Part shown: positions 62,701-64,000 of the stretch, in pieces
Layout of the letters: every line of letters starts with the position of its first letter
How positions within the stretch are numbered: position 1 is the first letter of the stretch
Origin: Streptomyces sp. NRRL S-646
GTDB lineage: Bacteria; Actinomycetota; Actinomycetes; Streptomycetales; Streptomycetaceae
Direction: 5' to 3'
NCBI RefSeq assembly: GCF_000720765.1
Contig: NZ_JODC01000015.1
Span: 124,001-188,000 of the forward strand
Length of the DNA: 64,000 nt
Notes under the pieces: generated by a model
Databases searched by the model: none
Seen by the model: only the letters and a program-made list of their open reading frames with translations
What the model was told of the DNA's origin: nothing
Translations under genes and position numbers: made by a program

Positions 62701-62858
62701 CGTGCCAGCACGTGGGGCGCGGACTCTTCGCTGACCTCTTCGTCGATTGCCTTCCAGCCCGCGGCTTCGAGCCGCTCCATCAGGTCATGCAGAGTCCGCG
62801 TGATGAGTTGCTCGTAGACACCTGCGACCGGCTGTGCCGGGTCCCCCGATTCCGCCAC
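59709..62858 (-). CDS. PLD-like nuclease / SF2 helicase / DUF3427 fusion protein
   Basis: A 1049-residue protein. Residues ~130-290 have a phospholipase-D-type motif (RLHAKAWLF, H222 and K224, followed by YVGSSNLSKAALLDGLEWN). Then an SF2 helicase: Walker A ATGTGKT (351-357), DEFH (446-449), TAT (472-474) and QQLGRGLRR (649-657). The last ~170 residues are a DUF3427-like domain (HIPLKIHSAYNRSEILAALGV...). Such one-gene fusions are often found in defence islands and are thought to act on foreign nucleic acid; here this is inference. It stands alone. Confidence 0.9.
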   Translation of the reverse strand: MAESGDPAQPVAGVYEQLITRTLHDLMERLEAAGWKAIDEEVSEESAPHVLARHISEAVGRRLSQLPQDKRVTVANQILQSLAAHAPDPDVDEVIGTIADGPRQLLALAEREAPGVYAVRPLTPLSETALITNSPEDPSLGSELRAELATADRIDLLCAFVKWYGLRVLEDSLRAAAERGVPIRVITTTYIGATDRHALDRLVRDFGAEVKVNYETRSTRLHAKAWLFRRKSGFDTAYVGSSNLSKAALLDGLEWNVRLSSVATPVVLNKFEATFDAYWNDIAFESYDPDRDARKLDEALIVAGGSPSSQDAKISLSGLEVRPHPHQADMLERLRVEREVRGHHHNLLVAATGTGKTVMAALDYRNLHKEWGAREYPRLLFVAHRKEILRQSLRMYREVLDDASFGEVLFSGELPRDWKQVFASVQSLTDQRLDQFDPEHFDIIVIDEFHHATATTYRRVLNHFKPKQLLGLTATPERADGLNVQDEFFDGRIAAEMRLWEALDNDLLCPFHYFGVPDGTDLTRLNWRSGTYDQSQLGDLFSGDLARARIVIKQVRDKVSDPMNMRALGFCVSRKHAHFMAKCFQDAGIKAEALDSASKPEVRDHVLSQLRAGEIQVIFSVDLFNEGLDIPDVDTILLLRPTNSATVFLQQLGRGLRRTPDKPVLTVLDFIGQHRAEFRFEEQFRAMTNLSRNRLLEHAEHDFPLLPSGCQIILEGKSKQLVLDNIRTQIKATVQTLAKEVRAFDTPVLADYLKESRREIRELYKSSNSWTTVLRRSGLADLPEQAGEEDLLKRVHAFLHVDDGERAEAYMRLLSDDAPTYDSLNAKYQTYARMLFFNLWDKAGGFNSYAEGLESLREQRAFRSELRQVLAHVMGQADHFPLPLEGPHAHIPLKIHSAYNRSEILAALGVARLGGQMPGSFAQGVLWDEQNQTDALLITLEKNEKDFSPTVRYKDYALSPSLFHWESQSTTAATSPTGLRYQQHKQRGSHVLLFMRRYKDTDIGKAQPWMLLGPATYAGHEGSKPMAITWQLHEQLPADVWSYSGITAG

Positions 62859-63125
62859 GACTGCTCCTTCGATCCCTTGCGCTTGATCTCTCGCGTCGGT
62901 GTGGATCTGTTCTAACAGGAGTCACTGACAATCGAAGCGCTTCTGCTGAAAGGTGATCGTTTTCAGGCAGGCACCGCACGTCTTTACTGCCGCAAGCCCC
63001 ATTAGCAGGCGTGTCGCGGGCACGTCAACCTCGGTTGTTCAGGATGGCCGCACATGGTTCCCGAAGCCGAGACTTCAGGCATCGACCACAAGAGCCTCAG
63101 GGCTTCCAAGGGGGAACAGAAGACG

Positions 63126-63545
63126 ATGCGTATGAACAAGAAGGTCGCGGCCACGGTCTCGGCGTTGGTGATGACCACAGGGCTGCTGGCCATGTCCGGA
63201 GCCACCACCGCCAGCGCCGCGGACGGCTGCAACACGGACGTGGTGTCCGGGACCGCCCGCTCGGCGACCGGGGGCAGGGGCCAACTCTTCGAGCTGAGGT
63301 ACAACGGCTCCGGGACCAATACTTGTGCCTGGGGCCGTGTTACCAACGGCTCTCCCGGCATGCACGTCTGGGTGGACCGGAGCAGCGATGGCGGCCGCAC
63401 CTGGGAGCCGCAGCTTGGCTGGCGGGAGATCGACGCCGGAACCAGCGTCCACACCGAAGCCTGGCGTGACAGCAACGGCAAGCTGATGCGGGCCTGCGGC
63501 GACTCCGGCTACAACACGCCGATCACCTGCACCGGCTGGTACTAG
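63126..63545 (+). CDS. Secreted DUF2690-like protein
   Basis: A 139-residue secreted protein. Signal VAATVSALVMTTGLLAMSGATTASA cut before ADGCNTDVV. The mature part has a Cys pair (DGCN ... NTCAW) and a pattern ELRYNGSGTNTCAWGRV...VWVDRSSDGG like the DUF2690 family. A GGGGGAAC site precedes ATG 63126; ATG 63132 is also possible. It is followed directly by an IS remnant. Confidence 0.8.
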   Translation: MRMNKKVAATVSALVMTTGLLAMSGATTASAADGCNTDVVSGTARSATGGRGQLFELRYNGSGTNTCAWGRVTNGSPGMHVWVDRSSDGGRTWEPQLGWREIDAGTSVHTEAWRDSNGKLMRACGDSGYNTPITCTGWY

Positions 63546-63660
63546 GGTCTGTCGGGAATGTGCTGGTCACGACCCTCATTGAGGGCTGTGACCAGCACCG
63601 CCGCCTCGTAGCGAACGGCGAGGTGATGCCTGTCTCGTGGCCACGGCCCGGTGATGCTTG
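63546..63660 (-). pseudogene. C-terminal remnant of an IS5-family transposase with IS end
   Basis: The end GGGTCTGTCGGGAATGTG (63545-63562) is an IS terminus. On the minus strand the piece reads KHHRAVATR, then in another frame HHLAVRYEAAVLVTALNEGR, the final block of IS5-type transposases (HRAVATRYDKLAVRYEA...). Only the last ~30 residues remain, with a frame change. The IS end starts within the DUF2690-like gene's last codon. Confidence 0.75.
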
Positions 63661-63750
63661 AGGCTGGATCCCATACTTGGCTGCCTGGCGCTCGATCGCT
63701 GCCGCCGGATCCACATGGGCGTCTGGTCCGGCTTGACGCCCCGCGCGGCT

Positions 63751-64000
63751 CTACGCCCCGTGACACCCCTCATAAACCCGCCCCGACCCGCACCAACAAC
63801 CCGCCCCCCTCTGCGGCGGCCACTCCACAGCCCGCCCCCGAGCCGCCAGCGTCGTCGCATACTGCGGCAACAACTCCGCCTCCCCAGGCGAAGCCATCTC
63901 CGAAGCCGCGAACGCCTCGTACGACGGCACCGTCCCCGTCACGATCCCCAAGTTCGGCGTACCACTCGCTGCCAGCTCCCGCAGTGACCCTTCTATAGTC
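63751..64000 (-). CDS. SEC-C motif protein (C-terminal part, partial)
   Basis: The frame comes from beyond 64000 and ends at 63751. The visible 82 residues (IEGSLRELAASGTPNLGIVTGTV...) end in RGAGCWCGSGRVYEGCHGA, the SEC-C zinc motif CxCxSG...C-H as in the C-terminus of SecA and of small SEC-C proteins, where it binds zinc and helps contact partners. The N-terminal domain, and so the function, is outside the window. Confidence 0.8.
   Translation of the reverse strand, partial: TIEGSLRELAASGTPNLGIVTGTVPSYEAFAASEMASPGEAELLPQYATTLAARGRAVEWPPQRGAGCWCGSGRVYEGCHGA

Overview
The window is high-GC DNA from a Streptomyces chromosome. GTG starts, 4-base stop/start overlaps, an SsgA-like sporulation protein, a DasR-type N-acetylglucosamine PTS locus, DUF397/XRE/ATPase triads and Tat/lipoprotein signals all point there. 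From recalled family knowledge only, the order of the first ~35 kb matches the S. coelicolor region around ssgG, clpS, cysM, nagE2, rph and rdgB.

Region 1 (1-35 kb) is mostly conserved core. It holds an SsgA-like protein, two RDD membrane proteins, a secreted M6 metalloprotease, NAD salvage genes (pncA, pncB) and clpS. It also holds a complete CysO-dependent cysteine locus (Mec-type JAMM peptidase, a 33-codon Cys-containing leader ORF, CysO, CysM), the GlcNAc PTS genes nagE2 and nagF with DasR-type sites, and a badly decayed nagE1. Further on come rph, rdgB, a tRNA-Leu, two coupled HNH proteins, a Bcp peroxiredoxin, a class A PBP, an ABC exporter operon, a SGNH hydrolase, a broken MFS gene and a Tat-exported alginate-lyase-like protein with a LAATG sortase signal.

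Region 2 (35-48 kb) is regulatory and patchy. It has a MarR/hydrolase divergent pair, a membrane Ser/Thr kinase, a membrane caspase with a small coupled partner, a frameshifted nitroreductase and a coupled lipoprotein operon. A secreted double SnoaL protein is flanked by two near-identical 57-bp hairpin repeats, followed by methyltransferase and GHKL-ATPase remnants and a membrane KAP-like P-loop NTPase.

Region 3 (48-64 kb) is accessory. It carries pieces of IS5-type elements, low-GC secreted and lipoprotein genes, a WXG100/toxin/partner operon with 4-base overlaps, an SRA-like (ScoMcrA-type) protein divergent from a TTA-containing membrane gene, an XRE-DUF5753/DUF397/ATPase triad, a 1049-residue PLD-helicase-DUF3427 protein and a SEC-C protein running off the end.

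The best candidates for little-described biology are the membrane caspase with its coupled partner, the WXG100-toxin operon, the SRA-like protein with its divergent TTA-codon membrane neighbour, and the PLD-helicase. The cysteine leader ORF, the CysO tail and the three-lesion nagE1 pseudogene are the most directly readable observations.
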